DNA of 64,000 nt from Lentinula raphanica (GCA_027919835.1 JANVFP010000007.1:372001-436000); one strand, 5' to 3'. Counted from the stretch's first letter, positions 1 through 12,193 are shown. The notes: generated from the sequence alone by a model not told the origin. A program made the numbers and translations.

Positions 1-765
1 GAAGCTAGCGACCTCGAACAGCGTGTGATTACCCACCACGTCGTTCACGGCCACAGCTGCTAATATAGCACACAAAAATCCTGTGATTCGTTTGCTGCCG
101 CTGTATATGGCATTTGTGCGTAGCACGAAGAGGACTTTGGAATTCGATGTCAGCGCGGACATGAAGGCGAGGAGAGATGGCAGTCACTGTACGCACCACA
201 TATGTTGCATTGCACAAGAGCAATCACTATTTGTGCATAAAAGTCTAGTGCCTCACGTCTGAAAGGAAGGAAGGAAGCTTGAGATCTATGTGATCGTCGA
301 CGTTATGCACTGTATGATGCTCACCCCTATGAAGAGCGAGGAAAGGGTGAGCGGACATCGATGAGACACGTATGGATGGTACTTGCATTGTGATAGCGCA
401 AAATTGGTCCGGGCCAGAAGAAGAACAGCACGAGGGGAATGTTTCCGACTAGGGACAAGTATCGGTTGACGAAGAAGAGCACTGATGCTAGCCGCTTTGT
501 ATCACGTTTCCAAAAACGTTCGATCTCCATATCAAGCGTGAGGAGATAATCGTAAACAAGTATCACTTTGAAAGCGAATGCTATCAGCATCAGCAACAGG
601 GATCGACAGTCCAAATATCACGCACCGAATTCCATGAGTTCCACATAATGATTCCAGTTCCTAGTTACATAGCAGATCATACATCAGTCACTTAAATGAA
701 CCCAACTGTTCGAAATTTGGTCGCTCGTACACTTGGATTTGGATCTCTGCGGCATTGAACGACAT
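1..765 (-). CDS. DUF6533-type seven-helix membrane protein, copy A (cut by window edge)
   Basis: Partial gene: the 3' end lies beyond base 1. I place the start at 765 (MSFNAAEIQIQVYERPNFEQ). Exons 707-765, 626-660 and 383-565 splice in frame and give NWNHYVELMEF followed by VILVYDYLLTLDMEIERFW, the hallmark of DUF6533 domains that open many Agaricomycete seven-helix membrane proteins. Later exons encode hydrophobic segments such as VLFVLRTNAIYSGSKRITGF (rough span 1-240). The first two exons are tiny; I accept them because the same exon structure is readable in copy B. No function is established for the family; a receptor-like role is often supposed because of the helix count. It forms a tandem pair with copy B at 2860-4508. 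Confidence 0.75.
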
Positions 766-2340
766 GAACGAGATGCAAGAGAGAGAAGAAGTAGATGATC
801 AGTGGGTGCACCACTTGAGGAAGGGAGGGAGGGGAAGCTAACGCCAAATATCCTAACTCCATGGATTCTTATTTTATCCCTTCTTCCTTATACTACCTAT
901 CACAGTTCCCGCCTTACCGTAAACAGTCTTGCCCATTGAATTCGATGTCATCGTGATAAAAAAACAGCGACTTACTGGGATAAAACATATCATCAGAACT
1001 GTCAAAGTGAAGCTCTAAAAGCAAGGACCTACAAGCCAAGCACCAGGTAACCACAGTCTGAGTTAGCGCATCGTCTCTTGTTCCGTACGAGTTCCCAGCC
1101 AACCGTTTGTCTCCTGTGTAGTATGAAAGTCTCGGTATGAATCAGGATTCAGACGAAGTAGCGATGTGCAGTAATAGAGAAAACTATCGTTCAGCTTTCA
1201 TCGTCTGGTATATTGCGGCCAAAACGGCCTTGAGGCTCAGTGGGGCCTCGGTTTGCCCAACAAGTAATATTAATGCGGGACGCGTTATACAAAGACTTGG
1301 ACTAGCATTGTGGTGGCATATATCCCGAAGGATCATGAGCCAGAAAACGCAAAATCATCGTCAATCGCTGATTTGTTGAGCTGGTGACCTAACCAGAAGA
1401 AGCCATGAGGTTGGTTGACGAGAAAAAAGAAGTATCACTCACTTTGTTCTTTGAACTCCAACCCCACGTTTCCTGCTCTATCTTCGCCTATAACATCGAT
1501 GAATGGATAGTCTGGCGGAGAAAACTTCCCGAGAGTCGAAGAAAACGGAGGTATAGAAAGAGTATACAACTCAAGGTTCCGACTCATCCGTAGACACTAT
1601 CGGCGAAACTTGTGCATTTGATGTGAATCATACTCGTGTATGCAAAAGAGCTGATGAGGGTCTCTAATTCCAGTCTTAACATAGCTTTATCTGTCTGTCA
1701 GCGACTGGCCAGTGGAAGGTGCGAATGAAAACAAAAAAGCATTGGTCAACCGAGAGAACAATATGAGCGTGCCAGCGCTCGCTTTTGGGCGCTTACTCAA
1801 GCGCTCGAGCGCTTATTTTACCACAAGTTTTTGTACTTAGCTTGAACTCGTTCAACTTTTCGTTCTGTCATAACTTATAGTATGTAGGCCCCTAGCAGCA
1901 GTATTCATTGTGGAGAAATAAAATAGGCTCTAGCAGCGACCATCAAGTGTACACCTGAACAGCACCTTCCCTGCATCATTGTAGATAACACATCTAGTAG
2001 GCCCTAGCTCATGGCTCCGACTACTAGATCGACATGAAACGTTCCAAACTCCTTTGAAGAACGTATTTCCTTCTACAATCGATACATCAATGGCTTGATA
2101 TTTCATGATTCCTCTTTCCCTCACGGGAACCATGAACGTTTGCTTAGAAGGTACCAGTGACAGAAGCTCTCCCTGATCTGCCTCGAGAGTCGAGAGGTAC
2201 ATCCTGGTATGTGTACTGGCAGCGGAACAAGCTCGCGAAGTTCGAACATCGCCTTGAGTTGACCCTATATCTTGAGCCTGTCTCAGGTAACTCAAAAGTT
2301 CAACAATGCTGAAACAGGGCAAACCTTAGAGCCTCAGACG
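766..2340. repeat. Upstream half of tandem duplication unit A
   Basis: No convincing gene. The stretch matches the flank upstream of copy B (about 4509-6180) in several places in the same order: the AATGCGGGACGCGTTATACA run near 1272 and 5026, the CCGAGAGTCGAAGAAAACGG run near 1531 and 5220, and GCTGAAACAGGGCAA near 2308 and 5966. The offset is about 3.66-3.75 kb throughout, so flank and gene were duplicated together. Short reading frames here are interrupted and differ between copies, which argues against a shared coding gene. Confidence 0.7.
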
Positions 2341-2859
2341 TCCGAGCAGGTCCGAACCTTGCGATTCATTTTCACCTCCTGAGTTTGATGTGAGTAAACG
2401 ATGAAGTCGATCTTACCTAGCTTCAACGCTTGGTGCATGACGTCTTGAAGCTTCAAGTTCGCGGAATTCTACTTGATCCGTCAAGCTTCGAGCTTCAATC
2501 GGACGCACTGTAATGCCAGCATGCATAAACGACACTATCCCTGTAGCTCGGATGGCTCATTCAACACATCCTTGCTGAGTTACTTGGTTTGCCTGGGGAT
2601 TGACTCCGCGGCAATAGGAGACTCCACCTAAGTTGACCCTGAAATAAGGAGGACGGAAACCAGTCGTTGGTGAAGCCGGCGAGGTTTTGAATAACAGACG
2701 ACTCCTTCCGAAGCTTGGTGAGAATGGTAATGAGCACTCGAGCAGCTAATTTTTGAGTACTTTCTCTCGATTAAATGCTGGTAGGTGTCAAAGCCATAAC
2801 CACTTTGACTGTGATGTACAAAGGTTATTGGTTACACGCTGCGAATATCATATAGACTG
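2341..2859. other. Intergenic stretch without recognisable gene
   Basis: Sequence between the end of the first duplicated flank and the 3' end of DUF6533 copy B. It contains repeated AAGCTTCAA-like words near 2425-2500 but no reading frame or RNA gene that I can support. The junction of the tandem duplication should fall between here and about 3740. Confidence 0.5.
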
Positions 2860-4508
2860 TCATAGTCCAGAAGTCCGTGCTAACTCGTCGCAAGACGATT
2901 CAAAGTCTTGTGCATTAGGCGTAACACTGTAGTTGGCAAAAATCAAACCTGACATTTGCGTTTCGTTACTATGGTCCTCCCGTAAGTTCATCATCAGGCG
3001 CGACATCATGATGCTGGAGACACTGAGAAGAATGCATTGGGACGAGAACTGGGAGATAAGAGCCTGCACTCACATGTTGGTGAAAGTTGGGAACAAGCCC
3101 CTCGTGAACTCCTGCAAGAGAATAAATATTATTGTTTTTGTTATTGATGTTACGAACGAGATCGCACCCCTCCACGCTAAAAGAATGAATTTGGTCAGGA
3201 ATAGATTATAAGTCAAGTCAGAAGGACAAGAACACCATACCAGAAAAGCAATGATATTCGCCAAGGTAGCGAGAGTTATAATTCCAAAATACATCAGGCC
3301 TTTGAAGCAGAACATGTCAGATGAGTCGGTGTTATCCGCAAACGAGGCTTCGACTGACCATCGCGCATGATGATAGTCCCTATGCCTCCCGAGCCATAGC
3401 CGTCTCTATAAATGTAGTATGTCTTCCAGAGCGTCAAGGAGAATACACATAGATCAAAAACAAATATCCCTATCCAAAGATAGGCGAAGTCTGCGGGAGA
3501 AGACGCATAAGTTGAGTGATACGGTATATGAGGCACCTGAAAGGCTAGAGTGGCTCACGGAGTCCTCTACCACAACGTATATAATGAGATGGAAGAATTC
3601 AAAAGAAACACCAAAATACCCACTGTGAATTCGAGAAAGTCGGAATAGCCCCAACTTGGGGTACCGCGGATGGGGGATCCACTGCATTAGGAGGTGTTAA
3701 GTCCGCGTAGTGTAGTTGTACCTGAGAGTCTGGCTCAGAGGGAACAGCGACCTCGAAAAACGTGTGATACTCACCACATCGTTTACCGCCATAGCCACCA
3801 ATGCAACGCACAGGAATCCTGTTATTCGTCTGCTGCCGCTGTATATAGCTTTCATGCGCAGCACGAATAGGACTTCGTAATAATTATCCTAACATCAGCA
3901 AACATAAAGGCAGGGAAAAGTAGCAACCATTAAACACACCACTGATGTTCCATTGTACAAGGAAAATCAGGATTTGTCCATAATAGTTAATTGCCTCGCG
4001 TCTGAGAAACAGAAAGGTTGAGATATATGATCACATAGTAGTTGTCCGCTGTATAACGCTCACCCCTGTGCAAATCGAAACAGAGGTCAACGGAATTCGA
4101 GCAAGATGAGAAATTGATAGAAGGGTGCTTGCATTATGATATCGAAGAAGGAGTTTAGGGCAAAAGAAAAACAACATGAGGGGAATGTTCCCGACGAGTG
4201 TCAAGTATCTGTTGACAAAGAAGAGGACCGATGCGAGTCGCTTCGTATCGCGTTTCCAGAAACGTTCGATCTCCATATCAAGCGTGAGGACGAAATCGTA
4301 AACCAGTATGACTTGAGCAGGGAATGTCATCAGCAAGAAATGAAGGAGCCCGAGGCAAAATATCACGCACCAAATTCCATGAGTTCCACATAATGATTCC
4401 AGTTCCTAGTCACATAGTAAAGCATACATGAGTCTTCAGTTAACCCAACTGTTCCGGATTCAGTTGCTCGTACACTTCTAGTTGGATCTCTGCAACATTA
4501 GGTGACAT
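2860..4508 (-). CDS. DUF6533-type seven-helix membrane protein, copy B
   Basis: Complete multi-exon gene on the minus strand. Start chosen at 4508 (MSPNVAEIQLEVYEQLNPEQ). Two short exons give NWNHYVELMEF, then the DUF6533 core VILVYDFVLTLDMEIERFW with KRDTKRLASVLFFVNRYL, about residues 30-70. Following exons encode further membrane helices (VLFVLRMKAIYSGSRRITGF; ACLWIGIFVFDLCVF near 3450-3490; IITLATLANIIAFLVW near 3250-3290) and a C-terminal cytoplasmic part ending at the stop at 2860. All exon joins I checked keep frame, so the copy looks functional. It is the tandem partner of copy A and resembles copy C at 50237-51847. Regulation cannot be read. Confidence 0.75.
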
Positions 4509-6185
4509 GAAAACAGACGTTGAAAGGCACAAGTAGGTGATCAGTGGATGTACCACCAAAGGGAGGGAAAATTAACGCCAAGAATCCTAACTCCATGGAT
4601 CCTTATGTATTACTCCGTCCTCAGGAGCCCATCACAGTTCCCGCCTTCCCGTAAATAGTCTTCCCGACTCTGATTGAGTATTGTCATCGTGATACGATCA
4701 GGATACGATACAAGACAGCAACCTAGTACTGGTATCAAACCTGATGAAACAAATCATAGAACTGTCAGCTAGAGGCTCTGAAAGAAAGGACCGACCTATA
4801 TTTACTTAGCACCAGGTAACGCATCATATACATATCTTGCTCGGTAGAGCACAACTTCTCGGCAATTCATTGGTTTCCTGCGTAGAATGAGCGTTTCGGT
4901 ATGATCAGTCGAAGTAGCCATGTGCAGCATTCATGGAGATCGATTCATCCCATCGTCTGGAAGACCGTCGCTATACAACCGGCCGACTTTGAAAGTGGTC
5001 CTCGGTTTGCCTGCCAAGCAATATTAATGCGGGACGCGTTATACAAAGGCAAGAGTTCAATGATTCCAATGGCATGAATCCTGAGAAGTTATTGAACTAA
5101 AAGGCGTCAAAATCATCCCACTTCGTTCTTCAATTGAGATCCAGCCCCACGTTACTTGCTCTATCTCGCCTCCAACATCATCAATGAATCGACAGTTTGG
5201 ACACTGGAGGAGAGAATTTGCCGAGAGTCGAAGAAAACGGAGGAAGGGGTTCCGAAAAACGATCCGCGAAACATGGGGAAAGTAGATGGTTGTACTCGTA
5301 TGCACCTTGGTATGCGGAAGAGTCGAAGATGGTCATCGATTCCAGTCTTGAGATAAAGTAACCGTCGGCCAATGTCTCGCAAGACTCAAGACGAGAAAAG
5401 TTCAGAGAGAAGAGTCTTGAAAAGAGTTGGAACGCGTATTCTTGGTAATTTAGAGCGCTTATCCAAGGCGCTTATTTTCGCGAGAAGAAGTTTCGTTGTT
5501 CAATCCTGCTCTGCCGTAAAACACGTCAGCCGCCAGCAGCATTCACCGTGGAGAAATATGCTCAAGCAAAGATCGTCAAGTGGACAGCTGAACAGCACGT
5601 CCACAAAGGTCGACAACTGCTGCTCCAACTTGAACCTCACAACGTCTCATAGCTCCTTCCTCCTAGTAGATCAACGACGAATAACTACGTCCTTTGAAGA
5701 ACAACATTGCAACAATCTCTAAAGATCCCTTTCACAGCTACTACGCTACCAGCCTGCTGTGCGTTCTTTGCTGTTGTTTGCCACAACACCAATCCTTATC
5801 GCACCGTTCCTCAGTATGCCTCGCGGAAAGCATGAACATTCTGCCTGGAAGGTATTGGGTGATGTCAGAAGCGTTGTTTTGACTTGTATCGAGAGGCACA
5901 TTCTGGTATGCATGCTAGTAATCATCGCCTTGAATTGACCCTATTTCTCAGGTAGCTCAAAGTTGGCTGAAACAGGGCAAGCCTTCGAGGCTTCGAGCCT
6001 CAGAACTTAGAAGTCCGAGCAGATCCGAAGTTCGAACCTTGCTCTTCATATCCCATATCCCTTCGCCTTCTGAGGCCGAAGTATACAATGAAGTTGATCT
6101 CACCTTACCATCGCTCATTGCATGACGTACCATAGCTTCAAGTTCGCAGAATTCACTAGATCCGTCAAGTTTCAAGCTTCAACGA
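4509..6185. repeat. Upstream half of tandem duplication unit B
   Basis: Counterpart of 766-2340. No gene is supported: reading frames at 5156-5382 and 5372-5722 are not conserved as protein in unit A. Shared landmarks are listed under unit A. The two flanks differ by many substitutions and small indels, so the duplication is not recent. Confidence 0.65.
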
Positions 6186-8560
6186 GATAGAACAAGATGC
6201 ACATTGCAATGCGCTCGTCCTCTGATTAACGTCCAGTGGCCAATGAAGTGGCCATCCTTTGAAACTCGAGCTCATCTAACACACCCTTCGATACACTTGC
6301 GTGCTTGCTCGGAATCTAAATGACCTCCCTCAAGCAGGTGTTCAATGATCTCAATGAATTGGATAGCGAACGGTTTCCAGGTTCCTGGTTAGATGGTTCT
6401 CCTTGTAGCAAGGTGTATCGTGTTGAACTCGATCCTTCCTCGTCAATTTACCTTATTGTAAACCAACTTCGGGCTTGGCATACACTGACGAGCGGCTGTA
6501 TCTATCGATCCTTTCGATAGCACTTCTAGTGTGCATCGCGATGTCAATCGTCAATCGAAACAGCCGTTAGTTCACTGTAGATAGGTGAGCGATCTTGTAT
6601 TCGTCATATCATCCACAATTAGTGATTCAGCTATCTCTTTATTCTGGTTCTCAACCGTTCTTGATTGATTGGCTACCTCCTGTAAGCGCCTCACAATACA
6701 TAGCAGCATTTCAGAAATCAGAATGCTGTTGTCAGTGGTGAATTCTCTGTTCGTGCCAGGTTCCATTCCTTCGCTGACAGCTGAGTCGACAGTTGCTATA
6801 ACCTTGTACTTCGAGACAACAATGACCTCGTAGTACTGACTCTCCTGAATACAAAACTATACAGAAGGGTAACTATGTCATTCTATACACTCATGGGGTA
6901 TCAGAATGAACAAAGAGGTTAGTACCTGATCGGACTTTAGCATCAAGGCAAGGTGCTATGCTTAGCTTTGACCTTTGTTTTCGGATGGCCTGTCGAAGAA
7001 ATCATCTCGAGTCCGACTTCCAGCCGTGATGAGGCATCGTCCAGCGTCGATATTTCGCATAGATCGGAAGGCGCAGACGAACCATATCGGCTTACTCAAT
7101 TGCGTATTCACCTCAATGAGTCGAAAAGGCCCATTCGTCGTGGAAATTACATATCGTCGTTTAATGACTCAAAGCATACAGCCTGAACGCACTACTTAGC
7201 CTACAGCCTAGAGCCTATCTCATCTGTTTTCCTCGATGGTACAGCTAATCTCGGACCACATACCCTCACCTACACCCACATAACACTACATAACAGCCTA
7301 TTCGGACAGCCTAACCAAGCCTAACCTCGATAGTTTATCCCATTGTCCGAGTACGGTGTACCTCAGGTACGGTAGCAGCCTGTAGCAGCTAGCTGGCGCG
7401 GTTCGAGAATTCGACGCTATTCGACGTCGCTAGATATCTGGCTCCACTCGTCAAGTTTTTCGCACCCTTGACGTAGAATTTACATAGAAACCATTCATAT
7501 GCATCAGATATGCATCCAGCGCTATGATCTATCTAGCGGAGCTAGCCGTGCAAGGCGTACTAGGCAGTGTTCGTGTTGGTGTCATTATTGGAAGCTTGAA
7601 AGAGATCTGATCAACGGTTTATCGATTGACTCAGTACAGTACTATTAGTATCCCCACTGATGACTAAATGGTGTTAGATAACTTAGATTACCTTCTCGGT
7701 TTAGACCCCCCCTTGAGATTGAGCACACGTTGTTTGTGCAAGGCATATCGGAGAGTGGAAGAGGAGGGGAGCGAGCGTCGTGGAACCTGGTTAATTTTTG
7801 ACGTTTGCCAGTGGCGCTTTGTTTCGATTAGTGGAATGATCTACAAAATCGATAATCAAGAACAATCATGATTAATGTGGCAATGCTGTACTCGTATACC
7901 TATGATGAACCTATGAGGAATTTCGGGAAGACGGTGAGCGAAAAATCAAGAATAGAGCTCAAAAACATAGCAAAAACCGCAAAGAACAACGCACAACATA
8001 GAGCACAGCACAGAGCCCTGTTATCTTCAAGCAGTGGGTTCCGACTCTTTGATCATTACTGTTCTTCCATTGTATCTCCGAACATAATGAAGATCACAAG
8101 AAGATCATAATAGATGAACAAAGCTGTCAAGGAGACTGACCATCTGTTCCATTCGAGAATTCATTCCTGTCGATGAATGAAAGATAATCAAGGACCCACA
8201 GTTACGACCTTCATGAACAATTATCCGGTTGAGGAACAAAAACAGCCAGAAAAGAGACGAGAGTTTGGCTCAGATGGACGAATCTAGGGCTATCCAGGGG
8301 GTTCATCGGGTTTAGAATTACCTGAAAAACGCTGTTACTTACAATTCGCGCTTGACTGTTGAGGTGGTTCACTGAGTTGAAGGCCTAAAAAAAGGCCCGG
8401 GCCGAAGAACGAAGGCAGGACGGCATACACGTGCTACGAACACGGCGGAAGTATTTTTGTAGTTTTTTTTCCTTGCAAGTGTTTTTTCTTCATGCCCCTA
8501 CTTTGGGAAAGCTTCAACGCTTCTCTGATTTCCTTTTAAGCTCTGTTTATTGTCTTCTCT
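6186..8560. other. Gene-poor intergenic region
   Basis: About 2.4 kb without a supportable gene. Reading frames at 6953-7199 and 7668-8110 are short, overlap in different frames and show no recognisable motif. Bases 7200-7340 are rich in CCTAnCC-type words (AGCCTA, CCTAAC) but are not a telomere array. This may be decayed transposon or promoter sequence; I cannot tell which. Confidence 0.45.
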
Positions 8561-8563
8561 TTC

Positions 8564-8570
8564 TATATAA
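8564..8570 (+). promoter_or_regulatory. TATA-like box of the Pro/Ser-rich gene
   Basis: TATATAA lies about 63 bp before the ATG at 8633, inside a pyrimidine-rich leader, a common arrangement for fungal core promoters. The call rests on sequence and spacing only. Confidence 0.4.
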
Positions 8571-8632
8571 CTCATCTCTCCTCTTGCGCTACATCTCTTT
8601 CATAATTCTCTTTCACTTCACAGCGGCCCACC

Positions 8633-9478
8633 ATGACTGAATACGACTACTCTCCAGAAGCAGTAGAAAGATACAATGCAAAGTTGCGTAGCATTGGGAG
8701 ATGGGTCCAGGACACAGAACGCCACGAACTCTCAAACCCATACGTTCTTTCTCCTGCACCTCGCCAAGCCAGGCTACCAGGCTCGGACACCTCTCTCACT
8801 AGACATAGGCCTCATAGATCTTACACGGCTCCTCCCAAAGACAGTTCGAGCTCTACCTCTCCTCGCTCGCCTACGTCTCAGGTCAAATACTCCCAGCAGG
8901 TGCCACAAATTTACACACAGCCTCAGCAATATACCAACTACCCTCAGCCGGCGTATCCCTATCCAGTCTCTCCTCCGATGCCTGCTAGACAGTATCCACC
9001 TCCACAGCGGTCGTATACGTATGCTGTACCTCAGCCGCCACCTCCACCGCCACCTCGCCCTTCGCAGTTTCCGAAAAGGTCAAACACTATTGGCGGGTAT
9101 GCGCCTCAGTTGATGTACGATCCGCGGGTGGGAGCTTCTCGTGCTTTTGTGCGTTTAATAATCTTTCCCTTTACATTCTTCACCGTGCTCATGATACCTG
9201 TCTTGATTCCACAGTTCCCTATGCAACAAGTCCAACCACCAACGCCTACAAAAAGCTGGTTCGGTAAACTGTTCAGCAGTCTTCGCAGTTCTAGTCCTAC
9301 GCCTATGCAGAGTCCTATCAGTCCTACTGGTAGTCGACACAGCCGGAGTAGGAGTGCCTATTACAACGATCGTGACCGCGACAGGGACGAACGCAGCGGA
9401 CGCAACGGCAAGCGACGTTCAAAATCTCATACACGATCTACCAAAAAGCATCACCGATATCGGAGCAGTAGTCTATAA
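8633..9478 (+). CDS. Proline/serine-rich, Arg-rich-tailed hypothetical protein
   Basis: Open frame from MTEYDYSPEAVERYNAKLRS to the stop at 9478. I propose an in-frame 66-nt intron at 9149-9214 (donor GTGCGT, acceptor CCACAG), giving a 259-residue protein; if it is retained the product is 281 residues. The middle is low complexity and Pro/Tyr/Gln-rich with a run of eight prolines (PQPPPPPPPPRP). The C-terminus is basic and serine-rich (RSRSAYYNDRDRDRDERSGR), with a short conserved-looking patch PTKSWFGKLFSSLRSSSP. The protein is probably disordered; polyproline suggests SH3 or profilin partners, and basic RS-like tails occur in RNA-associated proteins. No family was recognised. Confidence 0.7.
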   Translation: MTEYDYSPEAVERYNAKLRSIGRWVQDTERHELSNPYVLSPAPRQARLPGSDTSLTRHRPHRSYTAPPKDSSSSTSPRSPTSQVKYSQQVPQIYTQPQQYTNYPQPAYPYPVSPPMPARQYPPPQRSYTYAVPQPPPPPPPRPSQFPKRSNTIGGYAPQLMYDPRVGASRAFVRLIIFPFTFFTVLMIPVLIPQFPMQQVQPPTPTKSWFGKLFSSLRSSSPTPMQSPISPTGSRHSRSRSAYYNDRDRDRDERSGRNGKRRSKSHTRSTKKHHRYRSSSL

Positions 9479-10104
9479 AACCCGATCAGAGCTGTGACCT
9501 GTTGTTCCCAGTCCTACTGTCCATCTGTCGTCTTGCACCGCACGCACACCCGATTGAGGGGCGCTCCATTGACACCGGGTTTAATCCCCGTCTCATTGGC
9601 CTTTTCCTGCTCGTGTTCTTTAACTTTTTCTTCTCCCTTCCGTTAGTCGCTGTGTATCCATATTGTAGCTTTATGTTGAACCTGTTTAGGACTGTTGCCC
9701 TGTAACACAAGCTCCACTCTAATCCACCGAGTCTTGGTCTGTCCAACAAGCGTTGTTCAAGGCTTAGATTTATACCTCCTTCATCGCATCTTTTAAACTT
9801 CTTTTCGTCTCTTCTTCTCTCGTACTGTTCCTTGACCATAATTATATCCAGCATCAATGGTTCTTCCTCTACTCCCAACAATGACCCTCACGTTCTCGCC
9901 ATACGCTTCATCATTGACGACTCTTGCACGTATCACTAATGCATAATCTACGCTATTCATCGTTCTTCATATAACCATACTCCTCACGCCACGGCGACGT
10001 TCCAGACACATACTCTTACGCGGAATTCATATTTTTGTTCTCTAAAAGCGTGCCATGACACTGCAACTCAGATACGAAAAAAAACACTTTTTCGACAAAC
10101 TTAC
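9479..10104. other. 3' flank and intergenic sequence
   Basis: Follows the Pro/Ser-rich gene and precedes the tRNA. A 131-codon antisense frame at 9486-9881 has no recognisable features and probably arises because T-rich 3' UTR sequence lacks stops on the other strand. No gene is called. Confidence 0.5.
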
Positions 10105-10177
10105 TGCCCCAGAGAGGCTCGAACTCTCGACCTTCCGATTAACAGTCGGACGCTGTAACCAACTCAGCCATGGGGCA
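10105..10177 (-). tRNA. tRNA-Asn (anticodon GTT)
   Basis: The minus strand folds as a complete 73-nt cloverleaf. A 7-bp acceptor stem pairs TGCCCCA with TGGGGCA, and there is a normal D-arm (GGCTGAGTTGGTTA). The anticodon stem-loop is CCGACTGTTAATCGG with anticodon GTT, and the T-arm is GAGAGTTCGAGCCTCTC with the TTCGA loop that also serves as internal promoter B box. There is no intron, and CCA is not encoded, as usual for nuclear tRNAs. Downstream on the minus strand (10077-10085) a T-run, read as A-rich on plus, could serve as Pol III terminator. Confidence 0.95.
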
Positions 10178-10625
10178 CATAAAACAAATTAAAACACCTG
10201 CGATGTCGATATATTCCTCCCCCATTCTTCAAGATCACAGCTCAAAACACACCAGACAAGATATACCTCAGGCTCTGCTCCTCGACAATCAAACCTGCTC
10301 ACAATCAAGATAATCAAACGATGGCATTGAAGAATGAATCTCATATCTAGTTGAGGCTGCGGCTTTGAGATAGTAGGTCTATCAATATCATAGATGATAG
10401 ACTAAAGGAGCCGTGTTGGACTCTGAAGCATGAGGCACACTGAAACCAAAACACGCTATCCTGATGCACTACACATACTCTGACAGTCATGCAGAGAAAC
10501 CTTCATATAGACACGACAATAGCAGCAGAGAATGTGCAAGATTGACGCCACAACCGTCCCCAAGTGAGTTGGCATTTGATAGTCACGAAAGCTCCTACTT
10601 GAACATGCAACATGAAAAAGCACTG
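10178..10625. other. Intergenic region between tRNA-Asn and acylpyruvase gene
   Basis: Contains the start side of the tRNA gene and the presumed 3' UTR of the acylpyruvase gene. Reading frames over 10456-10805 on either strand are shadows of that gene or featureless. No additional gene is seen. Confidence 0.5.
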
Positions 10626-12193
10626 CTATGCCTTGAACATATACCCTCCCTGTCGATCCACAACACTGAAATTCAACATTCCCAGATCTTTCCCTTCTTC
10701 TTCCGAAAGTGCACACTCAACCTCATCACCGGCAACGATTGGACCTACGCCCGCGGGCGTTCCGGTCAGAACCAAGTCACCCTCCTCGAGTGTCATGATG
10801 GATGAGATATGCTCGATTAGCCTTGGGATGCGGAATATCATGTCTGATGTCGTGCCGTTTTGCTTGAAAGCGCCGTTTACCTGTGGACAGAAGCAATTTG
10901 TGAGTGAATTTGAGATAGTGGGGTGTTCGAAGATGACTTACTTTCAGCCAGAGCTTGAGATTATGTGGGTCTTTGACGTCTGATTTGGGTATGAACGAGC
11001 TAGATGAGTAAACGAGGGTTAGTAACATAGGATATCTCATCGGGCTGTAATTCCGAAACGAAGTCCCAATCCAGCGGAATGCGCAGGTTCTTCCACGAAG
11101 AACCCCGGTAAATCCGATATGTGGGAAGCGACCATCTCGGAGAAGGGGAGCAAGAGAAGAGTATGATGATGTTCAGGATGAAAACATACCCTATAGGCGT
11201 GAACGTATCGAATCCCTTGGCAGCACTCCAAGGTAGTCCTTTACTCTTCACCTGCTCTTGGAGATTTCTGGCAGTCAGGTCCACGGCCAAAGCTATGTCA
11301 TTGTAACATGATTCAACTGTCGAACGTCTTGAGAATGCCAGTGTTAATACTGACCATAACCAGCGATATGTGAGTCTGCATTAGCCTGTGATATATCACG
11401 ACCGGTTTTGCCAATGACAAGGCCAAGTTCCACTGTCAGAGATGAATGAGGTTATGATCGACAGAGCCAAGAGATGATGTATTGACACAAGGCCCAGCCC
11501 GCAGAGCAATCAGTGCCTACTCACCTTCATGGTGGCATATTATTCCTTGCGGAACTTCGACTTTACCCCCGGAAGGTAGATAGCTGGTTGTGGGCTAGCA
11601 ATATCATGATCAGTAAGAAAACAGGAAGTACAGAACTCCGACCGTTCAGGAAGAAGGAGAGAAGGATTGTGAATGAATCGTGAGGGGGTATGACCGGAAT
11701 GTGGGTGTAGAGAGTGTTCAAGAACACGAGGTTGAAGGAGAGGAAGAAGGAGAAAGATCATCATGGAATGATATTGTGAATACATACTTTGAGGAAAAAG
11801 AACGGCTCTTTGGGAGTCGTATTCGACAATTCTTTGATATGTTCGGCATAGTTCCTGCCTATGGCCACGATCTAGATGAATAAGGGAGATAACAAGATGC
11901 GTAAGCTGCCAAGTCTCAGTGGGCGCGCGTAACAGGCAAGAGTTCTTGGGGGATGGCGGAAAATGGTGGGAAGGGTCAAGTTACGAACTCTGGTTTGAGC
12001 TTGGTAACGAAAGTAAGAGGAACTCTAAAGCTCTGAGGCCATCGTCGATAGGAATGAACGAAACACGTCGGGTTCACTCCGGCGTATGAGAAATTGGTGG
12101 CGTTATACCAAGAACAACATGAGGACCCAAGACGATTTGTGGACGGAAACACACCTTCTTTCCGTGCCTAGCAAAGGACGAGACGGCAGCCAT
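10626..12193 (-). CDS. Fumarylacetoacetate hydrolase family acylpyruvase (FAHD1-type)
   Basis: Hydrolase of the FAH fold; FAHD1 relatives cleave acylpyruvates and decarboxylate oxaloacetate, usually in mitochondria. Seven exons splice in frame: 12155-12193, 11788-11871, 11525-11594, 11355-11432, 11190-11292, 10942-10999 and 10626-10880, giving 228 residues, the normal length. Exon 1 ([13 protein letters not shown]) joins [15 protein letters not shown] to make the [14 protein letters not shown] signature. Other hallmarks are [16 protein letters not shown] (metal ligands H..E.E), [30 protein letters not shown], and [16 protein letters not shown] near the C-terminus. Intron 1 is unusually long (283 nt). 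The start is fixed by the good junction. The gene looks intact. Confidence 0.92.

Noticed and set aside
9486..9881. 131-codon antisense frame after the Pro/Ser-rich gene
   Set aside because: Lies in T-rich 3' flank; no domain, signal or splice context.
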